From NCBI GenBank assembly GCA_002774185.1, contig PEZG01000024.1, forward strand, positions 1 to 5,962: a stretch of DNA of 5,962 nt, given 5' to 3'. Within the stretch, counting starts at the first letter, position 1. Each line of letters starts with the position of its first letter. The notes under the pieces were generated by a model. That model had not been told where the DNA came from, searched no databases, and was given only the letters and a program-made list of their open reading frames with translations. The position numbers and the translations under genes are program-made. Below, piece by piece: positions 1-5,962 of this stretch. Source of the stretch: Candidatus Roizmanbacteria bacterium CG09_land_8_20_14_0_10_41_9 (GTDB lineage: Bacteria > Patescibacteriota > Microgenomatia > UBA1406 > GWC2-37-13).

Positions 1-1869
1 CTCTATTCCAAAGATTGGCATAATCTTTTAGTTTTCGGCGACAATTTGCAAATCTTAAAAACTTTTAACGAAAACAAAGACCCTCTCGTCAAAAATAAAA
101 TTAAGGGTAAGGTGAAACTGATTTATATTGATCCGCCTTTTGGCACGGGCGACGAATATGACGGTGCAAAAGGCCAAAGTGCTTATAGCGCAAAAAAGAA
201 AGGGGCTGACTTCGTAGAATTTTTGCGTCGGCGTTTAATTCTGCTAAAAGAACTAATGGCGAGTGACGGAGCAATTTTTGTCCGAATGGATTACCATTTC
301 GGCCACTATTTGAAGTTAATAATGGACGAGGTTTTTGACAAAGGAAGCTTCAAGAATGAAGTGATTATAAAAAGGGGCTATGTACCAAAGGGCAAAACTT
401 CACAGTTTCCGACAGCGACCGATTCATTATTTTTCTATTCAAAAACAGACATTTTTAATTTAGTTAGTAATACAAAATCTATTGAGGAAAAAGATCGGAA
501 ATGGATTTCTTTGGATATGCCAGGGGAAAGAAAAAACCGCAATATCAGACCGAGAATTTTTCTTAGTAAAAAACTATATCCACCGAAAGATCAACACTGG
601 GGACTTTCTCAAAAAAGAATAAGCGAACTTGAAAAACAAGGTGATATAAGAATAAACACGGGCAGAACTTATATTGATACAGAGGGAAAAACGGTAAAAG
701 GAATGCCGGAATTTTTGAAAGAACCTTTTGTTTTATTAAATTCCAATTGGACTGATATAAAAAGCTACGAAACGCACAACACTTTTTATCCAACAGAGAA
801 TTCAGAGGAATTACTGGAAAGAATAATAAACTCTTGTACTAATGAGGGTGATTTGGTTATAGATGTTTTTGCTGGAAGCGGAACAACTGCCGCAGTTGCT
901 GAAAAATCGGGCAGACGTTGGGTTTGTTGTGATATTGGAAAATTAGCGATCTATACAATCCAAAAACGACTTTTAGAAATAGATAAGAGCAAAGATTTAG
1001 AAGACAAAAAACAAAAATACGATAAACCTGCGAAATCTTTTGCCGTCGTTACTTCCGGACTTTATAATCTTGGAAAAGTTTTTGCTTTGCAAAAAGATGA
1101 ATATATTAATTTTGTGAAAAATTTGTTTGAAATTGAAGAAACAAAAACAGCAAAAATCGGCGGTGTTGAAATTGACGGAAGGAAGCGGGAATTTTACACA
1201 AAAATCTTTCCGTATTGGGAATTAAAAAACGCCAGCGTTGACGAAAAGTATTTGCAGGAATTGCACAAGAATATTGGCGGGAAAATTGACGATAGATTTT
1301 ACATAATCGCTCCCGCAAACAATGTGAATTTTATCAGCGATTATCATCAAATTGGTAATGTCCGCTATTATTTTCTCAAAGTGCCGTATCAAATAATCAA
1401 AGAATTGCACAAGGTGCAATTTAAGAAATTCCGCCAGCCACAAAGCAAAGGCCAAATTAACGATTTGGATGAGGCAATCGGTTTTCATTTTATCCGTCAG
1501 CCGGAAGTAAAATCGGAAATAAAGAAATTAAAAGATAAAGTCGTTTTGAAAATCAAAAAGTTTGAGTCCGCCTATTCGCAGGACGAAACAGGCGAGAAAC
1601 TTAAAAATTTTGAAAGTTTAGCGATGTTACTCGTTGACTTAAACTATGACGGCGAAAAGTTTATGATGACAAATTATTATTTCGCGCAGGATTTGCTTAA
1701 TCACAAGCCAAGCGACGAGGAAGAAAGCGAGGAAGAAATAAAAAAGGAATTGAAAAAGCAAAAAGAAATTAGAAAAGAATTTCCGAAGAAAGATTGCGGT
1801 AAGAAAATTATGGCAATCTATGTTGATATTTACGGCAACGAATTTCGGGAAATGTTTAAGATTAAATAA
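1..1869 (+). CDS. mod: Type III restriction-modification system, modification (DNA methyltransferase) subunit, 5'-truncated by window edge
   Basis: Transfers a methyl group from SAM to an exocyclic amino group (probably adenine N6) in the recognition site, and supplies target recognition for the Type III complex. The frame is open from base 1 (LYSKDWHNLLVFGDNLQILK, a typical lead-in to the first motif), so the true start lies upstream; TTG at 46 is internal. At least 622 residues are present. Counting from base 1, the catalytic DPPF motif is at residues 44-47 within IYIDPPFGTGDEY, and the SAM-binding motif I, FAGSGTT, is at 290-296, followed by GRRWVCCDIGKLAI. Motif IV before motif I defines the beta class. 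The roughly 240 residues between them should contain the target recognition domain. The region before motif I reads YPTENSEELLERI, where many relatives have YPTQKPE or YPTQKNE. An acidic/lysine-rich charged stretch (about 571-600) precedes a C-terminal end (IMAIYVDIYGNEF) resembling the usual end of Type III Mod proteins, so the stop looks genuine. The res gene follows after 2 bases. The recognition sequence cannot be read from the protein. Confidence 0.93.
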   Translation, partial: LYSKDWHNLLVFGDNLQILKTFNENKDPLVKNKIKGKVKLIYIDPPFGTGDEYDGAKGQSAYSAKKKGADFVEFLRRRLILLKELMASDGAIFVRMDYHFGHYLKLIMDEVFDKGSFKNEVIIKRGYVPKGKTSQFPTATDSLFFYSKTDIFNLVSNTKSIEEKDRKWISLDMPGERKNRNIRPRIFLSKKLYPPKDQHWGLSQKRISELEKQGDIRINTGRTYIDTEGKTVKGMPEFLKEPFVLLNSNWTDIKSYETHNTFYPTENSEELLERIINSCTNEGDLVIDVFAGSGTTAAVAEKSGRRWVCCDIGKLAIYTIQKRLLEIDKSKDLEDKKQKYDKPAKSFAVVTSGLYNLGKVFALQKDEYINFVKNLFEIEETKTAKIGGVEIDGRKREFYTKIFPYWELKNASVDEKYLQELHKNIGGKIDDRFYIIAPANNVNFISDYHQIGNVRYYFLKVPYQIIKELHKVQFKKFRQPQSKGQINDLDEAIGFHFIRQPEVKSEIKKLKDKVVLKIKKFESAYSQDETGEKLKNFESLAMLLVDLNYDGEKFMMTNYYFAQDLLNHKPSDEEESEEEIKKELKKQKEIRKEFPKKDCGKKIMAIYVDIYGNEFREMFKIK

Positions 1870-1871
1870 CT

Positions 1872-4424
1872 ATGACCGAAGGAATTAAAATATACAAAAC
1901 ACAAGATTTGGTTTTGCAAGTGAAGCAAAACTACAATCCCGCCAAACTCAATCTGAAAAGGTGGGTTGATTTTCTTGATGTACTTTGTGGCGATAGAGAA
2001 TTTCAAAAAGAAGCGATCAGGGACGCGATTATTTTTCTTGCTTCCGGCGAATATAACTCAATCGAAAGTTTGATTGAGGAAAATTTCAGAAAAAATGATG
2101 AATTGCAGAAAAGATATAAAGATGTTCGGGATTATCAAAGAAACTTGCCTTTACCTCATAAACTTTCGGCGGTGATTGATTTAGCGACCGGAACGGGTAA
2201 AAGTTATGTGATTTACGGCATTGCGCAAATTGCCTTGGGGCTTGGCTTGGTTGATAAAGCTTTGGTTCTTTGTCCGTCGCTTACGATTGAATCCGGTTTG
2301 AAAGAAAAGTTTGAGAAACTTTCCGGCGACGACAAAGTAAAAGCGACTTTGCCAGACAATGCTGTTTTCAAAAATCCTAGAATTATTGACGCAAACAGTA
2401 CGATAAAGAACGGCGATATTTGCGTTGAAAATATCCACGCCGTTTATGAAAGAACGGGGTCGTCAATAAATGACAGCCTGAAAGGAAACGGCGGGCGGGT
2501 TTTGGTGCTAAACGACGAGGTTCATCACGCCTACAATTCGTCAAGCGAGAAAGATATAAAAAAATGGAAAGCGTTTTTGCTTAATCCGGATTTTAATTTC
2601 AAATACATTTTAGGTTTTACCGGAACGGCTTACATTGAAGACGAATATTTCAATGATGTTATTTATCGCTACTCAATCCGTGAAGCTGTAAATGACAAGG
2701 TCGTTAAATCGGTTGATTATGTGGCGAAAGACGAAAATATAGACAAAAACGAAAAATTCCAAAAGATTTACGATAATCATGACGAATTTGTAAAAAAGTA
2801 TCGTCTTATCAAACCGCTTACGATTTTAGTTACAAAAGACATTTCCAAAGCAAAAACGCTTCGGGAAGATTTAATTTATTTCTTGGAAAAGCGGGAAAAA
2901 ATATCACGAAAAGCAGTAGAGAAAAAAGTTTTGATCGTTACTTCGCATAAAGACCACAAGAAAAATGTTTTGGAATTGAAAAATGTTGACGATAAAGAAA
3001 ATTCGGTTGAGTGGATTGTTTCCGTTTCCATGCTAACCGAGGGCTGGGATGTAAAAAATGTATTTCAAATCGTGCCGTGGGAAGACCGAGCCTTCAATTC
3101 AAAACTTTTGATTGCCCAAGTTTTGGGTCGCGGGCTTCGCATACCGGAAGAATACAAATCGCCACAGCCGAAAGTCAGAGTTTTCAATCACGACGCCTGG
3201 AGCAGAAACATTCGCGGTTTGGTTGATGAAATTTTGGAAATTGAAGTCCGCTTAACAAGCGAAGTATTAACTTCCGGCGAGCAAGCAAAATATCATTTTG
3301 ATTTATACACGATTGATTATGAAAAACAAGAAAAAGCCGTCAAAGCGAAAAAAGACACGGAAATTTTTGACTATTCAAAAGGGTTTATAAATTTGGTCGC
3401 CCAAGTTGAGCGAATAGACCGAGAAACCGAATATGAGGATTTGGTCGGCGTTATCAAACTGAAAACAACAACAATCCAAAAAGAAGTTTTCGGAATTGAT
3501 GAAGTGGTGGCAAAAATAGTTGAAACTTTCAAGACGAGAGATTTTGAAGCAAAGATCAGATTTCCAAAAGGTGAATACGAAAAAGAACATTTGCCACCAG
3601 AAAACGAAATAAAAGAGATTGTCGTAAATTCAATGCGAAAAGTTGGAATTAAAAGCGGAGTTTTAACCGAAGATAACGCCAATAGAATTTTCAAAGCGTT
3701 TCAAACGCTTTTCAGAGCGAGAGGATCAACGATTGTTTTAGAAAAGACCGCAAACAAGCCGAAGTTAATCAGCACAAAACAAATTGAAAAGGAAAGCATC
3801 GCCGTCGGGGCAATAAAACACGGCTCAACGGTTTTCTACACAGAAAATTTCAAAGACGAGTGTAAAAATGGAATGATTGATATTTTGCAGGATATAGCCA
3901 ACGATGAAAACTTGCCAAGAAGCGCAAGCAAAGAAGTCAATCCTTACTGCTTCAAAACGCCGGTCAATATCGTTTTGACAAGGCAAGAGCCAGAACGAAA
4001 GTTCGTTGAAGCGATTATTGGCTCAAAAGTATGCGCAAAAGTTGACGCTTGGATAAAATCGCGGGATATGGGATTTTACAGTGTTGAATATTCATGGAGA
4101 AAAGGCGAACACCCGACACAAGGTAATTTTAATCCTGATTTTTTCTTGAAGCTTGGAGAAAACATTGTCGTTATTGAAATTAAGGCGGATAATGATGATT
4201 CTGACGAAAACAAAGCAAAATATCGTTGGGCGAAAAAACATTTTGAAGATTTGAACGAAGAATTAAAAAAAGCAAAAATCAAACAGCGATATTTTTTACA
4301 CTTTTTGAGTCCAAATAGTTACTCCGAATTTATAGAGTATTTTTGTGATAATAGAATTTTTGACAAAAAGTTTCGTAGTAATCTTGAAGATTTACTAGAT
4401 AGTGATCGGGGCACAAAGTATTGA
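1872..4424 (+). CDS. res: Type III restriction-modification system, restriction subunit (SF2 helicase/translocase plus PD-(D/E)XK nuclease)
   Basis: ATP-driven DNA translocase/endonuclease that acts with Mod on unmodified DNA. The 850 residues are near full length, slightly shorter than classical Res proteins of roughly 900-1000. Motifs in order: Q-motif-like REFQKEAI (about 42-49), Walker A ATGTGKS (105-111, catalytic K110), Walker B/motif II NDEVHHA (214-220, DEVH box), motif III FTGTAY (249-254), MLTEGWDV (387-394, motif V region) and motif VI QVLGRGLRIP (416-425, arginine finger region). A middle region of about 300 residues links to the nuclease, with ERKFVEAI (708-715) then NPDF (D756) and EIK (E769, K771), the PD-(D/E)XK active site. 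All expected catalytic residues are present, so the enzyme appears intact. The ATG lies 2 bases after the mod stop with only weak upstream Shine-Dalgarno character, suggesting translational coupling. The TGA stop overlaps the next ATG (TGATG). A related single-chain DEAD/DEAH helicase-nuclease is conceivable, but the adjacent Mod argues for Type III. Confidence 0.95.
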   Translation: MTEGIKIYKTQDLVLQVKQNYNPAKLNLKRWVDFLDVLCGDREFQKEAIRDAIIFLASGEYNSIESLIEENFRKNDELQKRYKDVRDYQRNLPLPHKLSAVIDLATGTGKSYVIYGIAQIALGLGLVDKALVLCPSLTIESGLKEKFEKLSGDDKVKATLPDNAVFKNPRIIDANSTIKNGDICVENIHAVYERTGSSINDSLKGNGGRVLVLNDEVHHAYNSSSEKDIKKWKAFLLNPDFNFKYILGFTGTAYIEDEYFNDVIYRYSIREAVNDKVVKSVDYVAKDENIDKNEKFQKIYDNHDEFVKKYRLIKPLTILVTKDISKAKTLREDLIYFLEKREKISRKAVEKKVLIVTSHKDHKKNVLELKNVDDKENSVEWIVSVSMLTEGWDVKNVFQIVPWEDRAFNSKLLIAQVLGRGLRIPEEYKSPQPKVRVFNHDAWSRNIRGLVDEILEIEVRLTSEVLTSGEQAKYHFDLYTIDYEKQEKAVKAKKDTEIFDYSKGFINLVAQVERIDRETEYEDLVGVIKLKTTTIQKEVFGIDEVVAKIVETFKTRDFEAKIRFPKGEYEKEHLPPENEIKEIVVNSMRKVGIKSGVLTEDNANRIFKAFQTLFRARGSTIVLEKTANKPKLISTKQIEKESIAVGAIKHGSTVFYTENFKDECKNGMIDILQDIANDENLPRSASKEVNPYCFKTPVNIVLTRQEPERKFVEAIIGSKVCAKVDAWIKSRDMGFYSVEYSWRKGEHPTQGNFNPDFFLKLGENIVVIEIKADNDDSDENKAKYRWAKKHFEDLNEELKKAKIKQRYFLHFLSPNSYSEFIEYFCDNRIFDKKFRSNLEDLLDSDRGTKY
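3693..3711. repeat. perfect 9-bp inverted repeat with 1-base centre inside res
   Basis: AAAGCGTTT and its exact reverse complement AAACGCTTT are separated by a single C, within the codons for residues KAFQTL of Res (around 608-613). The one-base spacer is too short for a normal RNA hairpin loop, so a DNA-level role such as a dimeric protein site is more plausible than a terminator. It may simply reflect codon choice. Confidence 0.4.
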
Positions 4425-4561
4425 TGAAATTAAACAAATTTTATAATCCCCGGCAGCTTGCCCTTCCGAAGCTTCAGCGAAAGAGGGAGTTGGTGAGGGA
4501 GATTGAGGAGAAGGAGGAGGAAATAGCCGAAATCCTTTCAAATATAAGAAAACTACTTTGA
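4424..4561 (+). CDS. small charged, probably coiled-coil protein of unknown function (45 aa), possible HsdS-like remnant
   Basis: A 45-codon ORF fills the interval between res and the next gene exactly. Its ATG shares the final A of the res TGA, and its own TGA (4559-4561) is one base from the next ATG. It starts MKLNKFYNPRQLALPK and continues as a highly charged segment (about residues 16-36, mainly E, K and R) with Leu/Ile spacing compatible with one amphipathic helix, ending IRKLL. No domain is certain. The part LPKLQRKRELVREIEEKEEEI has the LPxL...Q...(I/L)VxxIE look of the helical spacer found at the ends of Type I specificity (HsdS) half-repeats, so it may be a remnant of such a gene or a small accessory protein. 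Alternatively, codons 11-22 derive from a short palindromic DNA repeat lying within it and the frame is fortuitous. The exact fit between flanking genes favours real translation, at least as a coupling ORF carrying ribosomes from res to the next gene. Confidence 0.55.
   Translation: MKLNKFYNPRQLALPKLQRKRELVREIEEKEEEIAEILSNIRKLL
4456..4489. repeat. candidate short interspersed palindromic repeat (CPR-type)
   Basis: The segment centres on the palindrome GAAGCTTC (4468-4475), with the overlapping CTTC-C-GAAG (4463-4471). It is markedly richer in GC than the res gene before it. On the minus strand it reads as SFAEASEGQA, a string I associate from memory with short interspersed elements translated by accident in Patescibacteria annotations. 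Only one copy is in this window, so its repetitive nature cannot be shown here. It lies inside the small ORF, of which it would encode about codons 11-22. Confidence 0.3.
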
Positions 4562-4562
4562 C

Positions 4563-5834
4563 ATGATTTACACGAAACCCATTAACGAAATAACATATCA
4601 GGATGTCGTTGATTTTTGCAACGAAGGGCATTCAGAGGGATTCATTCTTGAATACAAACGCGATTTTACTTCACTTCCCAATGAGAAAATAGCAAAGACT
4701 GTAGCTGCTTTTGCTAATACCTACGGCGGCGTTTTGATTGTCGGCGTCGATGCGCCGAGCGGTAAACCAGTGGCTCCGTTTGAGGGTTTCGTTTTCGATC
4801 CCTCAATGAAGTACGAGGAAAAAATAGAGAGTGTCGTTTTGTCCCACATAAAAGAGCCAGTTTTCCCAGAGGTCAAAGTATGCGATCCCGTGAACGGGAA
4901 GACGTTTATTGTGGTCCGCGTTGCGGAAAGTTATTTGACGCCCCATCGGGTTTCTGACAACACGAAAATTTATGTACGAACCGGACAAAGTAGCACCCCG
5001 AACGAGGAAGCGGCGTATGACAAAATCGAGTGGCTGATCGCGCGACGCAAAAAGTCAGAGGAGTTTAGAGAGCTTCTTATTCAAGAAGGCGAGCGTTATT
5101 TCAAGGATGCGTGCAAGCTGTGGAACATAAGGCCAGAAGATAAGGATCCTTACTTTGCTATTTTCTCTATCAGAATTACCCCTCTTTTTCCACAGAACCC
5201 ACTCATACCATTCAAGAATCTCGACAACATTGAAAACGATATCACGGTTCATGGCAGGCATAGTTTTCCACCCCATCTCTACGACAGCGACCCTGTCCAA
5301 AATGGTATCCAAAAGTTGTACATTATGCGCGATAATGCAAAGGAGCCGGCGCATGGCAAGGCTTTTGAATATACTTACCTCAACGCCTTCGGATTGTATC
5401 TCTATAAACACGACATCGGCGATGTTGATGAGCGAATAGTTAAAAAACCGGACGGTTCGGAAGAAAAAATAAAAACTAAGAGCATGAATTTTTACTATAT
5501 CTCGTCAATATTGCACCAGTTCCTCGCTTCAGCCATTCTTTTTTATCAAAAGCTCGGTTACTGGGGTACGGTTCAAATAACGGTGGAGCTTACCAATGCC
5601 TTGGGTGTGCGCATGGTGCATCCTCTAAGGGGTGTTATATATGAAGGTGATGAGGTATTATTGGTTCCAAGCGACCATCTCAAATGGGAGAAAAAGGTCG
5701 GAGTTCATTTTTTGAAAGAGCGTATGCGGGACGTGGTTGTGGAAATAGTTGATGCAGCCGCATGGTCACTCGGGGTGCGTTATTTTACCGAGGAGCGAAT
5801 AAGAAAAAACCTTAAAGATAATTTTGGAGAATAA
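4563..5834 (+). CDS. AlbA_2 (Schlafen-type) domain protein with an unassigned C-terminal region
   Basis: Probable cytoplasmic nucleic-acid-acting protein of 423 residues. The N-terminal domain (about 18-160) fits AlbA_2/Schlafen: EGFILEYKRDF (25-35), AKTVAAFANTYGGVLIVGVD (44-63), and KIYVRTGQSSTPN (135-147), the usual late strand. E25 and E30 are spaced as the two glutamates of the Schlafen nuclease site, followed by K32, and D63 in GVD sits about where the third carboxylate is expected. The family includes both nucleases (tRNA/rRNA-cleaving Schlafens) and bacterial proteins annotated only as putative DNA-binding, so nuclease activity is inference. Residues about 165-423 are mixed alpha/beta by eye, without a signal peptide or clear membrane helix, and match nothing I recognise. 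The ATG is one base after the small ORF's stop and lacks a strong Shine-Dalgarno, implying coupling. Its GC content is visibly above that of mod and res, suggesting a different history. Placement after a Type III pair suggests a defence role, possibly regulatory. Confidence 0.82.
   Translation: MIYTKPINEITYQDVVDFCNEGHSEGFILEYKRDFTSLPNEKIAKTVAAFANTYGGVLIVGVDAPSGKPVAPFEGFVFDPSMKYEEKIESVVLSHIKEPVFPEVKVCDPVNGKTFIVVRVAESYLTPHRVSDNTKIYVRTGQSSTPNEEAAYDKIEWLIARRKKSEEFRELLIQEGERYFKDACKLWNIRPEDKDPYFAIFSIRITPLFPQNPLIPFKNLDNIENDITVHGRHSFPPHLYDSDPVQNGIQKLYIMRDNAKEPAHGKAFEYTYLNAFGLYLYKHDIGDVDERIVKKPDGSEEKIKTKSMNFYYISSILHQFLASAILFYQKLGYWGTVQITVELTNALGVRMVHPLRGVIYEGDEVLLVPSDHLKWEKKVGVHFLKERMRDVVVEIVDAAAWSLGVRYFTEERIRKNLKDNFGE
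5826..5830 (+). promoter_or_regulatory. ribosome binding site for the membrane-anchored ORF
   Basis: GGAGA lies 7 bases before the ATG at 5838, inside the last codons of the Schlafen-like gene. It is the only well-placed Shine-Dalgarno sequence ahead of a start in this window. It supports the start of the following partial gene. Confidence 0.6.
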
Positions 5835-5837
5835 AAT

Positions 5838-5962
5838 ATGAATTCAACAATCACAATTATTATCGCTGTACTTTCGAGCGGTGCGGTTGCCGCCCTCGTT
5901 TCTGCTCTTATGCAGAAGCGGAACGAAAAGGAGCAAAGAATTTTTAATGCAAAATTAGAAGC
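5838..5962 (+). CDS. hypothetical single-pass membrane protein, N-terminal part only (3'-truncated by window edge)
   Basis: Forty-one codons are visible before the sequence ends, in an open frame. The start ATG follows the preceding stop by 3 bases and has a good GGAGA ribosome binding site. The first residues, MNSTITIIIAVLSSGAVAAL, and the next few (VSALM) form one hydrophobic helix at about 4-25. A strongly basic/charged segment follows (QKRNEKEQR and onward), which by the positive-inside rule places the bulk of the protein in the cytoplasm with the N-terminus outside. The helix looks more like a signal anchor than a cleaved signal. Small proteins of this form (SSG-x-x-AAL-x-S near the start, then a charged helical region) are common hypothetical neighbours of phage and defence genes, but no family can be assigned from this fragment. 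Tight spacing suggests it belongs to the same operon. Confidence 0.75.
   Translation, partial: MNSTITIIIAVLSSGAVAALVSALMQKRNEKEQRIFNAKLE

Noticed and set aside
46..48. TTG as the start of the mod gene
   Set aside because: The frame is open back to base 1 and the upstream residues (HNLLVFGDN) are part of the conserved Mod N-terminal block, so the start lies outside the window.
3371..3694. Minus-strand ORF of 107 codons opposite res, and other minus-strand ORFs
   Set aside because: They overlap well-supported genes, lack recognisable domains and have the low-complexity Phe/Ser-rich look of antisense shadows.
4422..4424. TGA read as glycine (alternative code 25 of some CPR lineages)
   Set aside because: No in-frame TGA interrupts the large conserved ORFs, and TGA ends both res and the small ORF at positions that fit the next starts, so the standard bacterial code suffices.
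4513..4520. GGAGGAGG as the Shine-Dalgarno for the Schlafen-like gene
   Set aside because: It is more than 40 bases before the ATG at 4563 and is explained as glutamate codons of the small ORF.
4395..4631. Minus-strand ORF containing SFAEASEGQA as a real gene
   Set aside because: It overlaps three forward genes. The peptide is better explained by the palindromic DNA segment than by a protein.
4887..4898. CCCGT-GA-ACGGG inverted repeat as a hairpin or terminator
   Set aside because: The loop is only 2 bases, no T-run follows, and it sits in the AlbA_2 coding region, so it is most likely chance.

Overview
The window is a tightly packed, one-direction (+ strand) gene cluster that reads as a defence island. 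It holds a Type III restriction-modification pair (mod, then res), a 45-residue charged ORF squeezed between genes, an AlbA_2/Schlafen-like protein, and the first 41 codons of a small membrane-anchored protein. No tRNA, rRNA, CRISPR array, transposase or integrase is visible. No gap between genes exceeds 3 bases, so no promoter or terminator can be placed, and the transcript probably starts upstream of the window.

Layout: 1-1869 is the modification subunit, whose 5' end is cut off by the window edge. Its DPPF motif precedes its FAGSGTT motif, the order of a beta-class amino-methyltransferase. 1872-4424 is the restriction subunit, an SF2 helicase/translocase (ATGTGKS, DEVH, TGTA, QVLGRGLR) with a C-terminal NPDF...EIK nuclease motif. 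4424-4561 is a very short ORF whose ATG shares one base with the res stop (TGATG) and whose stop lies one base before the next ATG. 4563-5834 is a 423-residue protein with an N-terminal AlbA_2 (Schlafen-type) domain and a C-terminal part I do not recognise. 5838-5962 begins a protein with one hydrophobic helix followed by a charged segment.

How the genes may work together: Mod and Res would form a standard Type III complex in which Mod recognises and methylates DNA and Res translocates and cuts unmodified DNA. The downstream genes are stacked onto the same transcript by coupled starts. The Schlafen-like protein could be a second nucleic-acid-targeting layer, and the membrane protein a further accessory. 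That joint role is inference from gene order and family only.

Organism: a bacterium using TAA and TGA as stops. The restriction pair is AT-rich, and composition shifts to clearly higher GC just after the res stop. A short palindromic element within the small ORF reminds me of interspersed repeats in Patescibacteria (CPR) genomes, and the R-M genes would fit such a source. The taxonomic assignment is low confidence.
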